Origin: an uncultured Lachnospiraceae bacterium
Lineage (GTDB): Bacteria; Bacillota; Clostridia; Lachnospirales; Lachnospiraceae
Assembly (NCBI GenBank): GCA_910588775.1
Contig: CAJURH010000011.1
Coordinates: 13,086-77,085 of the forward strand
DNA: 64,000 nucleotides
Direction of reading: 5' to 3'
Made by a program: the position numbers and the translations under genes. Under the pieces are notes generated by a model. The model did not search any database. It had not been told where the DNA came from and saw only the letters and a list, made by a program, of their open reading frames with translations. Every line of letters begins with the position of its first letter. Positions within the stretch are counted from its first letter, which is position 1. This document shows, piece by piece, positions 16,671 to 24,968 of the stretch.

Positions 16671-17121
16671 GAAGGATACTCCAAGAGAGTATGAAAAACC
16701 CAGAACAAATGAAATGGCCATCGAATTTGATGGTCATCCTGGCAACGAGGCGTTTGCCCGGGTGGCCGTGGCGGCCTTTTGCACCCAGCTTAACCCTACG
16801 TTGGAGGAAGTGGCAGATTTGAAAACGGCTCTCTCAGAGGCCATCACCAATGCGATTATTCATGGGTATGAGGGGGAGATACATAAAATCCGGGTGGAGT
16901 GTAAAATTGAAAAAAACACGATTTCCGTGACGGTCATTGACAAGGGAAAGGGAATCGAGAACATAGAAGAGGCTATGCAGCCCATGTTCACCACCAAGCC
17001 GGAGATGGACCGTTCCGGCATGGGATTTGTATTTATGGAAGCGTTTATGGATCAGGTTCAGGTGGAGTCCCATCCAGGCGAAGGGACTGCCGTGCATATG
17101 AAGAAAGTCATAGGGGGGTAA
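16660..17121 (+). CDS. spoIIAB: Anti-sigma F factor / serine kinase SpoIIAB
   Basis: A 153-aa GHKL-type serine kinase that binds sigma F and phosphorylates SpoIIAA. Visible ATP-binding elements are the N-box (DLKTALSEAITNAIIHGYE), the G1 box VIDKGKGI and the G2 region SGMGFVFMEAF. The ATG at 16660 with GGGAGG upstream gives the typical length; the protein starts with about 20 charged residues before the fold. The start lies within the end of spoIIAA, and sigF follows after 2 bases, so expression of the three is coupled. Confidence 0.95.
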   Translation: MSNKKDTPREYEKPRTNEMAIEFDGHPGNEAFARVAVAAFCTQLNPTLEEVADLKTALSEAITNAIIHGYEGEIHKIRVECKIEKNTISVTVIDKGKGIENIEEAMQPMFTTKPEMDRSGMGFVFMEAFMDQVQVESHPGEGTAVHMKKVIGG

Positions 17122-17123
17122 GC

Positions 17124-17843
17124 GTGAAAGAAGACCGTACTCTAGTCTTGATTGGACGTGCACAACAGGGGGATAAAACGGCGAGGGACACTTTATTTGA
17201 GGAAAACATCGGCCTAATCTGGAGTGTGGTGAAACGCTTTCGAAACAGAGGGGTGGAGATGGAAGACCTGTTCCAGATTGGAAGCATCGGCCTTCTAAAA
17301 GCGGTGGATCATTTCAACTTGGATTATGAGGTGAAATTTTCTACATACGCAGTGCCTATGATTGCCGGAGAAATCAAGCGTTTTTTGCGGGACGATGGCA
17401 TGATCCGGGTCAGCCGTTCCTTAAAAGAAATCTCTTATAAAGCATATTCGGTGCGGGAGCGGTTGGAGAAAGAACTGAACCGGGAGCCCACAGTGGAGGA
17501 AATCGCCCAGGCGGCGGGAGTCTCGGTGGAAGATTTGATGATGGCCACGGAGGCGGCTGCGGAGATTGAATCGCTGCAAAAGGTAATTTACCAGGGAGAT
17601 GGTGCGGAGATTTCCCTGCAGGACAAGCTGCCAGAGCGGGAGAATGCCCAGGAGCAGGCGCTGGATCGGCTTTTCCTGGAGGAAATTCTTCAATATTTGG
17701 AGCCGGATGAGCGCAGACTGATTTACATGCGTTATTTCCGAAACATGACCCAGACTCAGGTGGCCAAGAAGTTGGGCGTATCCCAGGTGCAGGTTTCCCG
17801 TATGGAAAAGAAAATTTTAAAAATAATGCGGAGAAAAGCGTGA
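17124..17843 (+). CDS. spoIIAC: RNA polymerase sigma factor F
   Basis: A 239-aa sigma-70-family factor for early forespore transcription. Region 2 (about residues 30-100) includes DLFQIGSIGLLKAVDHF and KFSTYAVPMIAGEIKRFLRDDG. Region 3 follows, and region 4 is at the end, with the helix-turn-helix TQVAKKLGVSQVQVSRMEKK. The start codon is GTG, 2 bases after the spoIIAB stop with GGGGGG nearby. The stop codon TGA forms the first three bases of the sigma-G-type promoter for spoVA (17841-17871). Confidence 0.96.
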   Translation: MKEDRTLVLIGRAQQGDKTARDTLFEENIGLIWSVVKRFRNRGVEMEDLFQIGSIGLLKAVDHFNLDYEVKFSTYAVPMIAGEIKRFLRDDGMIRVSRSLKEISYKAYSVRERLEKELNREPTVEEIAQAAGVSVEDLMMATEAAAEIESLQKVIYQGDGAEISLQDKLPERENAQEQALDRLFLEEILQYLEPDERRLIYMRYFRNMTQTQVAKKLGVSQVQVSRMEKKILKIMRRKA

Positions 17844-17871
17844 ATAAATTATTTTCCTTTCTGCCATACTA
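17841..17871 (+). promoter_or_regulatory. Sigma-G (or sigma-F) type promoter for the spoVA operon
   Basis: TGAATA at 17841-17846 and CATACTA at 17865-17871 are separated by 18 bases. Both match the forespore sigma-G consensus known from Bacillus. The first three bases of the -35 element are the stop codon of the sigF gene. The spoVA start at 17998 lies 127 bases downstream. In Bacillus the spoVA operon is a sigma-G target, so element and gene content agree. Confidence 0.8.
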
Positions 17872-17880
17872 TCTGTAAAT

Positions 17881-17951
17881 GATTGCGAAACAGTTATTTC
17901 GTACTTCTGCGTTTGTTCAAACTCTGTTTACGAAATGGGCGTTTTGCAATC
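17881..17951. repeat. Dispersed palindromic repeat, copy A
   Basis: An imperfect inverted repeat with arms of about 24 bases (GATTGCGAAAC...ATTTCGTA against TTTACGAAAT...GTTTTGCAATC). Related sequences lie at 40786-40861, 42169-42252 and 57966-58033. It falls within the spoVA leader. Confidence 0.55.
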
Positions 17952-17997
17952 GCCGACTATTATCTGTAATTCGGAGGCGGAAAGAGGGAACTGATGT

Positions 17998-18627
17998 ATG
18001 AGCGATACTTTATATATACAAACGGACATGAATGTGGAAGTGGAGCATCCCAATGTGCATCTGCAGGATGTGGCCAAGCTGACGGGCAGTGATAGCAAGA
18101 TCGTGAACCAGTGCCGCGTGCTTCCGGTGGTGAATTTGAAGCCGGGCAAGCCAGGCAGATACGTGGTGTCCATCATTGATATCATCCGGGATATCCAGCA
18201 GAAGAATCCGAATCTGGAAGTGACTCACATCGGAGAGCCTGCTTTTATCATCACTTACGAGGCGGAGAAGCACGGGCACGGGCTGTTTAGTTGGATTAAG
18301 ACAGGATTCGTGTGCCTGGTGTCTTTTTTCGGAACGGCTTTTTCCATCATGACATTTAATACGGACGTGGATATCAATAAGCTCTTTTCCCAGATTTATG
18401 AACAGATGATGGGAAAAGAGGCGCCGGGGTTTAGTATATTGGAGATTACTTATTCTTTGGGAATTGGCCTGGGGGTTTTGTTCTTTTTCAATCATTTTGG
18501 CAGCAAGAAGCTGACCCAGGACCCCACGCCTATGCAAGTGCAGATGCGTGTGTACGAGGATGACGTGAATAACACGATTATAGAGGACATCAGCCGGGAG
18601 GAGGGACAGCCATGTGGACACAAATAG
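17998..18627 (+). CDS. spoVAA: Stage V sporulation protein AA
   Basis: A 209-aa protein with an N-terminal soluble domain (about residues 1-95) and two transmembrane segments (about 100-120 and 150-165) matching SpoVAA layout. SpoVA proteins form the inner-membrane channel that moves dipicolinic acid into the forespore. The ATG follows GGAGG further upstream than usual, with AAAGAGGG close by. It overlaps spoVAB by 16 bases and is the first gene of the operon transcribed from the sigma-G-type promoter at 17841. Confidence 0.9.
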   Translation: MSDTLYIQTDMNVEVEHPNVHLQDVAKLTGSDSKIVNQCRVLPVVNLKPGKPGRYVVSIIDIIRDIQQKNPNLEVTHIGEPAFIITYEAEKHGHGLFSWIKTGFVCLVSFFGTAFSIMTFNTDVDINKLFSQIYEQMMGKEAPGFSILEITYSLGIGLGVLFFFNHFGSKKLTQDPTPMQVQMRVYEDDVNNTIIEDISREEGQPCGHK

Positions 18628-19025
18628 CCATGGGTTTCCTGGGTCTGTGCGCGGGAGGCATCGTGGCCAGCGCGGCGGTGGCTTTTCTGATCGGGCTGGG
18701 AATCATCCCCCGGTATGCGGGCATTACCCATACAGCGGACAAAATTCTTCTGTACGAAGATACTATGATGCTGGGGGCTTTAGCCGGAAATGTGTTCTAT
18801 GTATTTCACCTTCCCATAAGATTCGGTCCGTGGGGGCTGGGGATCTATGGTCTGTTTTCGGGAATCTTCCTGGGGTGCTGGATTCTGGCGCTGGCGGAAA
18901 TGGCGGATATTTTTCCGGTGATCGCCCGAAGACTGAAGCTAAAGCACGGGATTCCCGTGATTATTATCGCAATCGCGCTGGGAAAGATTACAGGGGCTTT
19001 GTGGTTTTTCTATAAGGGCTGGTAA
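18612..19025 (+). CDS. spoVAB: Stage V sporulation protein AB
   Basis: A 137-aa hydrophobic protein with four predicted membrane segments, normal for SpoVAB, which together with SpoVAA is part of the dipicolinate-transport machinery. The motif ALAEMADIFPVIARRLKL in the last third is typical of the family. Its start lies within the end of spoVAA, and GGAGGGACAGCC is the ribosome site. Spacing to spoVAC is 40 bases. Confidence 0.9.
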   Translation: MWTQIAMGFLGLCAGGIVASAAVAFLIGLGIIPRYAGITHTADKILLYEDTMMLGALAGNVFYVFHLPIRFGPWGLGIYGLFSGIFLGCWILALAEMADIFPVIARRLKLKHGIPVIIIAIALGKITGALWFFYKGW

Positions 19026-19065
19026 TGGATCTCAGAGTGCATGGATGAAAAAAGGAGGAAATACT

Positions 19066-19524
19066 ATGCCAGATATACAGACGCAAAAAAAACAAAAAGA
19101 ATATGAAAAATACGTGAAGCAGGTGACGCCAACCCATAGCTTGCCTCTGAACATGGTCAGGGCTTTTTTAGTAGGCGGACTGATCTGCGTGCTGGGCCAG
19201 TGGATTATGAATCTGTGTCTGAATTATGGGTTGGGTCGCCAGATGTCCGGCTCCTGGACGTCCGGGATTTTGATTTTGTTAAGCGTAGTTCTCACCGGGT
19301 TTAATATTTATCCGAAGCTTGCCAAATTCGCCGGCGCTGGATCGCTGGTGCCCATTACCGGATTTGCCAATTCTGTGGCGGCTTCGGCCATTGAATTTCA
19401 GAAGGAAGGGCAGGTCATGGGCATTGGGTGTAAAATCTTCACCATTGCGGGACCGGTGATTCTGTTTGGGATTTTTTCCAGTTGGGTTTTGGGCGTGGCG
19501 TATTGGCTGTTGAAAATTCTCTAG
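19066..19524 (+). CDS. spoVAC: Stage V sporulation protein AC
   Basis: A 152-aa membrane protein, the mechanosensitive-channel-like core of the SpoVA complex that lets dipicolinate pass. A cationic N-terminus (KKQKEYEKYVKQVTP) is followed by four hydrophobic segments. The motif FAGAGSLVPITGFANSVAA is the family signature, shared in shorter form with SpoVAE. The ATG at 19066 was preferred over one at 19045 because AAAGGAGG lies 7 bases upstream of it. Confidence 0.95.
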   Translation: MPDIQTQKKQKEYEKYVKQVTPTHSLPLNMVRAFLVGGLICVLGQWIMNLCLNYGLGRQMSGSWTSGILILLSVVLTGFNIYPKLAKFAGAGSLVPITGFANSVAASAIEFQKEGQVMGIGCKIFTIAGPVILFGIFSSWVLGVAYWLLKIL

Positions 19525-19545
19525 GCGAAAAGGAGGGCGATAGGC

Positions 19546-20574
19546 GTGACAGAGCAGACCATTGGACAGCAGAGTATACAGTTTCAAAATGCAGTATCCA
19601 TTCTTAGCGGCGCTGCCATTGTGGGAAAGAAAGAAGGCGAAGGGCCACTGGGTGACGCGTTTGATATGATTGGCGACGATCCCATGTTCGGGACCAATTC
19701 CTGGGAAGAGGCGGAGAGCACGCTGCAAAAAGAGGCTGTTGGCTTGGCTATCGCCAAGGCGGGGCTTCAGAAATGGCAGATACGGATGATCTATGCGGGG
19801 GATTTGCTGGCGCAGTCGGTGGCTTCTTCCTTTGGCATCGCGGACCTGCAGATTCCGGTTTACGGGCTGTACGGGGCATGTTCCACCATGGGGGAGGCGC
19901 TGTCTTTGGGTTCTATGGCTGTGGCGGGAGGCTATGCCCAGTATGTGCTCTCAGTTACATCCAGCCATTTTGGCAGCGCGGAGAAGGAGTTTCGCTTTCC
20001 GCTGGGTTATGGGAATCAACGGCCTTTGTCCGCCACATGGACCGTCACCGGCAGCGGCGCCTGTGTGCTGGGCCGGGAAGGGGGCAAAGCGCATATTGCT
20101 GGGCTGACCACGGGCAAGATTGTGGATTATGGATTAAAGGATTCCCAAAACATGGGCGCCTGCATGGCGCCGGCCGCCTGTGACACGATTTATCAGAACT
20201 TTATGGATTTTAACCGGATGCCGGAGGATTATGATAAGATAATCACTGGAGATTTGGGGCAAGTGGGCCAGAAAATCCTGTGGGACCTTCTTATGGAAAA
20301 GGGCTACGACATCCGGGGGCAGCACATGGACTGCGGAATAGAAATCTTTGACCCCGAGACGCAGGACACCCATTCCGGCGGAAGCGGCTGCGGCTGCGCG
20401 GCTTCGGTATTCGCCGCTTATATTCTGCCGAAAATAGAGGCGGGAGAGTGGAAGCGGATCTTATTTGTCCCCACAGGGGCGCTGATGTCGAAAGTGAGCT
20501 TTAACGAGGGTCAGAATGTTCCGGGGATTGCGCACGCTGTAATTGTGGAAAACGCCGAAAAAGGAGGAGAATGA
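19546..20574 (+). CDS. spoVAD: Stage V sporulation protein AD
   Basis: A 342-aa thiolase-fold protein that binds dipicolinate and associates with the SpoVA membrane subunits. The fold signature includes GACSTMGEALSLGSMAVAGG around residue 110-130, with the Cys at the thiolase-like position. The start codon is GTG with AGGAGGG 10 bases upstream, 21 bases after spoVAC. Its stop overlaps the start of spoVAE by 4 bases (ATGA). Confidence 0.95.
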   Translation: MTEQTIGQQSIQFQNAVSILSGAAIVGKKEGEGPLGDAFDMIGDDPMFGTNSWEEAESTLQKEAVGLAIAKAGLQKWQIRMIYAGDLLAQSVASSFGIADLQIPVYGLYGACSTMGEALSLGSMAVAGGYAQYVLSVTSSHFGSAEKEFRFPLGYGNQRPLSATWTVTGSGACVLGREGGKAHIAGLTTGKIVDYGLKDSQNMGACMAPAACDTIYQNFMDFNRMPEDYDKIITGDLGQVGQKILWDLLMEKGYDIRGQHMDCGIEIFDPETQDTHSGGSGCGCAASVFAAYILPKIEAGEWKRILFVPTGALMSKVSFNEGQNVPGIAHAVIVENAEKGGE

Positions 20575-20930
20575 TGGATTATTTTCATGCTTTTTGGGTA
20601 GGTGGGCTGATCTGCGCGTTGGTGCAGATTCTATTGGATAAGACCAAGCTGATGCCGGGCAGGGTGATGGTGCTGCTGGTGTGCTTAGGCGCGCTTTTAA
20701 GTTTCGCGGGCGTTTATGGGCCGCTGGTGGATTTTGCCGGGGCCGGGGCAAGCGTGCCGCTTCTGGGATTTGGCAATGTGCTGTGGGAAGGGATGAAGAA
20801 AGCCATTGACGAGAACGGGTTTATCGGACTGTTCATGGGCGGTTTCACCGCCTGCGCGGTGGGCGTCTCGGCGGCTCTTATTTTCTCTTATATTGCCAGT
20901 TTGGTCTTTAAGCCCAAGATGAAGGAATAG
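20571..20930 (+). CDS. spoVAE: Stage V sporulation protein AE (SpoVAEB type)
   Basis: A 119-aa small membrane protein with three to four hydrophobic segments and the family motif DFAGAGASVPLLGFGN, similar to the one in SpoVAC. It completes the AA-AB-AC-AD-AE set needed for dipicolinate import into the spore; spoVAF does not follow here. It starts in the ATGA overlap with spoVAD, preceded by AAAGGAGG. Confidence 0.93.
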   Translation: MMDYFHAFWVGGLICALVQILLDKTKLMPGRVMVLLVCLGALLSFAGVYGPLVDFAGAGASVPLLGFGNVLWEGMKKAIDENGFIGLFMGGFTACAVGVSAALIFSYIASLVFKPKMKE

Positions 20931-20967
20931 AGTTCGAAACGCCGGTGAAAAATGAAGAATAAGTTGG

Positions 20968-20996
20968 TTGACAAATGACACCCCATACTATAAGAT
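20968..20996 (+). promoter_or_regulatory. Probable promoter of the MBOAT-DHHW operon
   Basis: TTGACA at 20968-20973 and TAAGAT at 20991-20996 with 17-base spacing, upstream of a long hairpin and the acyltransferase start at 21125. A second TTGACA at 21002 lacks a good -10. Confidence 0.5.
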
Positions 20997-21038
20997 GTAT
21001 TTTGACAGAAAAATAAAGTCGAATATTGGTAGACGATA

Positions 21039-21090
21039 GGCGTATATTCCATGGCGGGGGGCCGTAAAAAACGGGGCATGGATATATGCC
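21039..21090 (+). promoter_or_regulatory. Long leader hairpin before the MBOAT gene
   Basis: GGCGTATATTCCATG (21039-21053) pairs with CATGGATATATGCC (21077-21090) over about 13 bp, enclosing a G-rich loop with a smaller CCGT-AAAAA-ACGG hairpin. No run of T follows, so it is not a terminator. It lies in the leader 35 bases before the start codon. A regulatory RNA role is inferred; it does not match any riboswitch I know. Confidence 0.45.
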
Positions 21091-21124
21091 GGGGATTTGT
21101 TGGTTGGGAGTGTCAGGGGAGTAA

Positions 21125-22558
21125 ATGGTATTTTCAAGCTTATTTTTTGTATGTTTTTTCTTTGTGGTCTGGCTGCTGGTTTACAACAGTATGTCCACCA
21201 TCCGGGGAAAAAATATCGTGTTGTTGACGTTTTCTATGATATTTTATGCCTGGGGAGGAGCGCAGTATTTAATTTTACTAGTGGGGATGACTTTTGCCGC
21301 GTGGTTTTGCGCGCGGAAGATCGAATGGTACCGAGATACATCTTTGCGTATCGTTTTTTTTATCCTCTCGTGCGTGGTTTTGGTGGGTCTGCTCTGTGTT
21401 TTTAAATATACCGGTTTTCTTCTTGAAGGGTTTCAGTTTGTGTTTGGGATTCCCAAGAAGATTCCAGAGATTGTCCTGCCCATAGGCATTTCTTTTTATA
21501 CGTTTCAGTTGCTTTCTTATGTAGCCGATGTGTATCGGAAAGAGGTGGAGGCCCAGAAAAATTTCTGGGTGCTTTTACTCTACGCCAGTTTGTTTCACCA
21601 GTGCGTGGCAGGGCCGATTGTGCGTTACAGCACAGTGGCCATGGAATTGGAGCATAGAAGGGCCAGAATGAACGAGGTGGCGGAAGGCGCCTGGCGTTTT
21701 TCGGCAGGTCTGGCCAAGAAGGCGATATTGGCCAATGGGTGCGCGCTGATAGCCGATACTTTTTTGCCGTTGGATGGGGCTGCGCTGGAGCGTATTCCAA
21801 TTTTTGCCGTGTGGATAGGGATCTTGGGGTATACCTTGCAGATTTATCTGGATTTTTCCGCGTACTCGGATATGGCCATTGGCATGGGGCTGATGGTGGG
21901 GCTGCATTATCAGGAGAATTTTAATTATCCGTATGTCGCGGGTTCTGTCCAGGAGTTTTGGCGCAGATGGCATATTTCTTTGAGTAGTTTTTTCCGGGAT
22001 TATGTGTACATACCTCTGGGAGGGAGCAGAAATGGCGAGCTTAAAACCATAAGAAATCTGTTTATTGTATGGGCTTTGACCGGGCTGTGGCATGGCGCGG
22101 CCTGGAATTATGTGGTCTGGGGCCTGTATTTTTTCTGTTTTCTGGTTATGGAAAGAGTGTGGAAAAAGTATAATTTCCGCTTGCCTCCGGTGGTTCGCAA
22201 TATTTATACATTGCTGGTAGTCGCTTTTGGATGGGTGTTGTTCCGGTTTACGGATTTCTCCAACGTGGCGATTGCGGTAAAGGGCATGTTTGGTCTGAAC
22301 GGCAATGGCTTTTCGAATTTGGAAAGCAAGATTTTTTTCCAAAATCACTGTTTTCTGCTGTTGATCAGCATTGTTGGATGTACGCCTTTTGTGGCAATGC
22401 TGAGGAGACAGTTTCGGCACGTGGGACGGGTATGGGAAGGGCGGCCGGGGCGTATTCTATATATGGCGGGCGCGCTGATTCCAATTGTTTTGCTTATTTT
22501 GTCCGTGATGGCATTGGTGGGGAACAGCTATAATCCGTTCCTGTATTTTCAGTTTTAA
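21125..22558 (+). CDS. MBOAT-family O-acyltransferase (AlgI/DltB type)
   Basis: A 477-aa polytopic membrane enzyme of the MBOAT family. Its members move an acyl group (usually acetyl) across the membrane onto an extracellular polysaccharide or wall polymer. Family motifs are clear: YLDFSAYSDMAIGMG, EFWRRWHISLSSFFRDYVYIP, and the catalytic His in LTGLWHGAAWNYVVWG. A dozen or so hydrophobic segments surround them. The DHHW-type partner follows after 21 bases, the standard AlgI/AlgJ-like arrangement, so the pair probably acetylates a surface glycan. The acceptor cannot be told from this window. Confidence 0.9.
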   Translation: MVFSSLFFVCFFFVVWLLVYNSMSTIRGKNIVLLTFSMIFYAWGGAQYLILLVGMTFAAWFCARKIEWYRDTSLRIVFFILSCVVLVGLLCVFKYTGFLLEGFQFVFGIPKKIPEIVLPIGISFYTFQLLSYVADVYRKEVEAQKNFWVLLLYASLFHQCVAGPIVRYSTVAMELEHRRARMNEVAEGAWRFSAGLAKKAILANGCALIADTFLPLDGAALERIPIFAVWIGILGYTLQIYLDFSAYSDMAIGMGLMVGLHYQENFNYPYVAGSVQEFWRRWHISLSSFFRDYVYIPLGGSRNGELKTIRNLFIVWALTGLWHGAAWNYVVWGLYFFCFLVMERVWKKYNFRLPPVVRNIYTLLVVAFGWVLFRFTDFSNVAIAVKGMFGLNGNGFSNLESKIFFQNHCFLLLISIVGCTPFVAMLRRQFRHVGRVWEGRPGRILYMAGALIPIVLLILSVMALVGNSYNPFLYFQF

Positions 22559-22579
22559 GAACTTTTAGGAGGAGTTTTT

Positions 22580-23941
22580 TTGGATATTCATGAAAGGCGC
22601 GAAAGGCGTAAGGAGAGGGAGAGGAAAAGGTATTGGAATTATCTGAAATTGGAAATCCGGTCGTTTCGGTGGATGCTTTTGTTTCTCTGTCTGCTGGGGT
22701 TGGTGATACCCTTGCGTCCAAAGAAATCGAATGTGGAAAAGCGGGATTTGGAAAAGTTCCCGGCCCTGTCTGTGGAGGGGATTTTAGGAGGAGATTTTTT
22801 TGCGGGCGTCAGCACATGGTATGCGGATACTTTTCCCTTCCGTGAGAAGCTACTGACGGCAAACGCTGCGGTGGAGAGGCTCTATGGACTGGGAAAGGAG
22901 CAGATACACGGCAACGTGGGGGCTGGGGATGAAATACCCACAGAGTATACAGAAGCGGATCCCAAGCCGGGCGTGTCGGGAGGCGATTTGGACAGTGCGG
23001 CGACGGTGGCTCAGGGAGATGAAGGCGGCGACGGCACAATACATGTGGCGCCGGAAAGCGCCGGGACGATTTACATAGCGCAGGATCGTGGATTTGAATT
23101 GTATTATTTTGCTTTGGATTCTGCCAATCAATATATTAAGATGATAAATAATGCGGCTCAGCTTCTTGCGGGGAAAGCTACGGTTTATGATATTCTGGCG
23201 CCCACTTCCATTGGGATTTACCTGGATCAGGATATCCAGGATTCCCTGGGGTGCAGTGACCAGTCTCAGGCGTTTAATTATATCCTGAATAATCTGGATG
23301 ACAGTGTGAGAGGCGTTCGGGTGTTTGACTCGTTGCTGGAACATAACAGTGAATATCTGTATTTCCGCACGGATCATCACTGGACCGCAGACGGAGCCTA
23401 CTATGCGTACCAGCAGTTCTGTCAGGAGAAAGGGATTATGCCCAATGCCAGGGAGGATTACCAGGTGCAGGAATTTACGGATTTTGTGGGTAGTTTTTAT
23501 TCTTTTGGAAATCAGGCGGCTGTGCTGGCGGAAAATCCGGATGTGATCACGGCTTATATTCCAAAAGGCACCAATGATATGACTTACATTGGAACGGACG
23601 GAATTGAGATGCAGTGGAATGTGGTCGCCGACGCTTCCCAGTATGACGACGGCAATAAATATTCCTGCTTTATTGGAGGGGATAATCCGTATTCAGTCAT
23701 CCAAAATCCTGCGTTGCAGGACGGTTCCTCCTGCCTGGTGATTAAAGAATCCTATGGGAATGCCTTTGTGCCTTTTCTAGTGGATCATTACCAGACTGTT
23801 CATGTGGTGGATTATCGGTATTTTCAGGAAAATATCCCTCAGTTTGTGGCGGAAAACCAGGTGCAGGATGTGATTTTTCTCAATAATGCGGATGCTGTGT
23901 CAGAAAGCGCAGTGGCTTATATGGATGGATTGTTTCAGTAA
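22580..23941 (+). CDS. DHHW-family (AlgX/AlgJ-like) SGNH-fold protein
   Basis: A 453-aa protein with a basic cytoplasmic start (residues 1-30), one transmembrane helix (about 32-48, MLLFLCLLGLVIPL) and an extracellular domain. The catalytic signature RTDHHWTADGAY at about residue 263 defines the family, and the later KESYGNAF (about residue 390) carries the nucleophile Ser. Between the anchor and the domain lies an acidic Gly-rich linker (about 105-155). With the MBOAT protein upstream it should carry out the outside step of O-acetyl transfer to a polysaccharide. The start codon is TTG, with AGGAGG 7 bases upstream. Confidence 0.87.
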   Translation: MDIHERRERRKERERKRYWNYLKLEIRSFRWMLLFLCLLGLVIPLRPKKSNVEKRDLEKFPALSVEGILGGDFFAGVSTWYADTFPFREKLLTANAAVERLYGLGKEQIHGNVGAGDEIPTEYTEADPKPGVSGGDLDSAATVAQGDEGGDGTIHVAPESAGTIYIAQDRGFELYYFALDSANQYIKMINNAAQLLAGKATVYDILAPTSIGIYLDQDIQDSLGCSDQSQAFNYILNNLDDSVRGVRVFDSLLEHNSEYLYFRTDHHWTADGAYYAYQQFCQEKGIMPNAREDYQVQEFTDFVGSFYSFGNQAAVLAENPDVITAYIPKGTNDMTYIGTDGIEMQWNVVADASQYDDGNKYSCFIGGDNPYSVIQNPALQDGSSCLVIKESYGNAFVPFLVDHYQTVHVVDYRYFQENIPQFVAENQVQDVIFLNNADAVSESAVAYMDGLFQ

Positions 23942-23948
23942 AAGAATG

Positions 23949-23973
23949 TGGATGCGGGGATGTCCCGTGTCCA
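23949..23973 (+). terminator. Terminator-like hairpin after the DHHW gene
   Basis: Stem TGGA-TG-CGGG with CCCG-TG-TCCA; no clear T-run follows, so function as an intrinsic terminator is uncertain. Confidence 0.35.
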
Positions 23974-24031
23974 TATTTGCGTTTATCCTTTGTTGTTTTC
24001 AACGATTCAGCTGTACTTTTTGCGTTGTGGA

Positions 24032-24158
24032 TAGTATAATAAAATATATCCTGGGTACTTATTGTGCCATAGTTAATAGGGAAAAACGTGTCTCTGAACG
24101 CGTATTGTGCTATGGTTAGTATAACAAAATGTATTCCTGGATATTTATTGCGCTATAG
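24032..24158. repeat. Degenerate direct repeats before tcdA
   Basis: A unit of about 41 bases beginning TAGTATAAYAAAATRTAT and ending TTATTGYGCYATAG occurs at 24032-24072 and 24117-24158 with roughly 85 percent identity. A further partial copy (ATTGTGCTATGGTTAGTAT, 24104-24122) overlaps the second unit. The unit contains promoter-like TATAAT sequences. Apart from these repeats and the hairpin above I see nothing else in the 23942-24230 gap. Confidence 0.6.
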
Positions 24159-24230
24159 GTGGCATAATAAAGGATAGTATCCCATGCGCCGTCTGGCGTG
24201 TTAGAAAGTGATAAGTGGAAGGAAAGGAAC

Positions 24231-24947
24231 ATGTTGAACGAATTTTCACGGATGGAATTGCTAATAGGCAGGGAAGCGGTTGACTTGTTGGGTATGAAGA
24301 AGATAGCTATATTCGGTCTGGGCGGCGTTGGCTCCTATGTGGCGGAAGCGCTGGCGCGCTGCGGCGTGGGGAGTTTGACGCTGGTGGATCACGATACGGT
24401 TGACATTACCAATATAAACAGGCAGCTTTTCGCGCTTCATTCCACATTGGGTAAACTAAAGACGAAAGTGGCGAAAGAAAGGATCCGTGATATTGACGAG
24501 AATATCCTGGTTCACACTTATGATACTTTTTATAACGAAGATACGGCGCATATGTTTGATTTTTCCGCATATGACTATGTTGTGGACGCCATTGACACGG
24601 TGTCTTCCAAACTGCTTCTGATAGAGCAGTCAAAGATGAGCAAAACGCCCATTATCTCGTCCATGGGAACGGGGAACAAGCTGGACCCTACCAAGTTTGA
24701 GATCACGGACATATCAAAGACCAGCGTCTGTCCTTTGGCAAAGGCAGTGCGCAGGGAACTTCGCAAACGCGGCATCCGCAAGGTTAAGGTACTCTATTCC
24801 AGAGAGAAACCGCTCAATACATGGGAGCAGGAACAGGAGCGTAAATGCGTGCCTGGAAGCATTTCTTTCATACCCAGCGTGGCGGGGCTTATCATCGCGG
24901 GTGAAGTGGTAAAAGACTTGCTGCAAAAAAAGGCGTTTTCACAGTAA
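24231..24947 (+). CDS. tcdA: tRNA threonylcarbamoyladenosine dehydratase (TcdA/CsdL)
   Basis: A 238-aa E1-like (ThiF/MoeB fold) enzyme that dehydrates t6A in tRNA to the cyclic form ct6A using ATP. The nucleotide-binding motif FGLGGVGSYVAEALARCG is at about residues 22-40, and the adenylation region DITNINRQLFA follows at about 55. The extension with PLAKAVRRELRKRGI and the C-terminal PSVAGLIIAGEVVKDLL are typical of TcdA rather than ThiF or MoeB. The ATG at 24231 follows AAGGAAAGGAAC and gives a standard length. murB begins 21 bases after its stop, so it may be part of the murB-rapZ-whiA unit. Confidence 0.9.
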   Translation: MLNEFSRMELLIGREAVDLLGMKKIAIFGLGGVGSYVAEALARCGVGSLTLVDHDTVDITNINRQLFALHSTLGKLKTKVAKERIRDIDENILVHTYDTFYNEDTAHMFDFSAYDYVVDAIDTVSSKLLLIEQSKMSKTPIISSMGTGNKLDPTKFEITDISKTSVCPLAKAVRRELRKRGIRKVKVLYSREKPLNTWEQEQERKCVPGSISFIPSVAGLIIAGEVVKDLLQKKAFSQ

Positions 24948-24968
24948 AAAGAGTGAGGCAGGAGTGAG

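Noticed and set aside
21039..21090. Cyclic di-GMP (GEMM) riboswitch before the MBOAT gene
   Set aside because: The conserved GEMM sequences are not present; only a simple long hairpin is seen.
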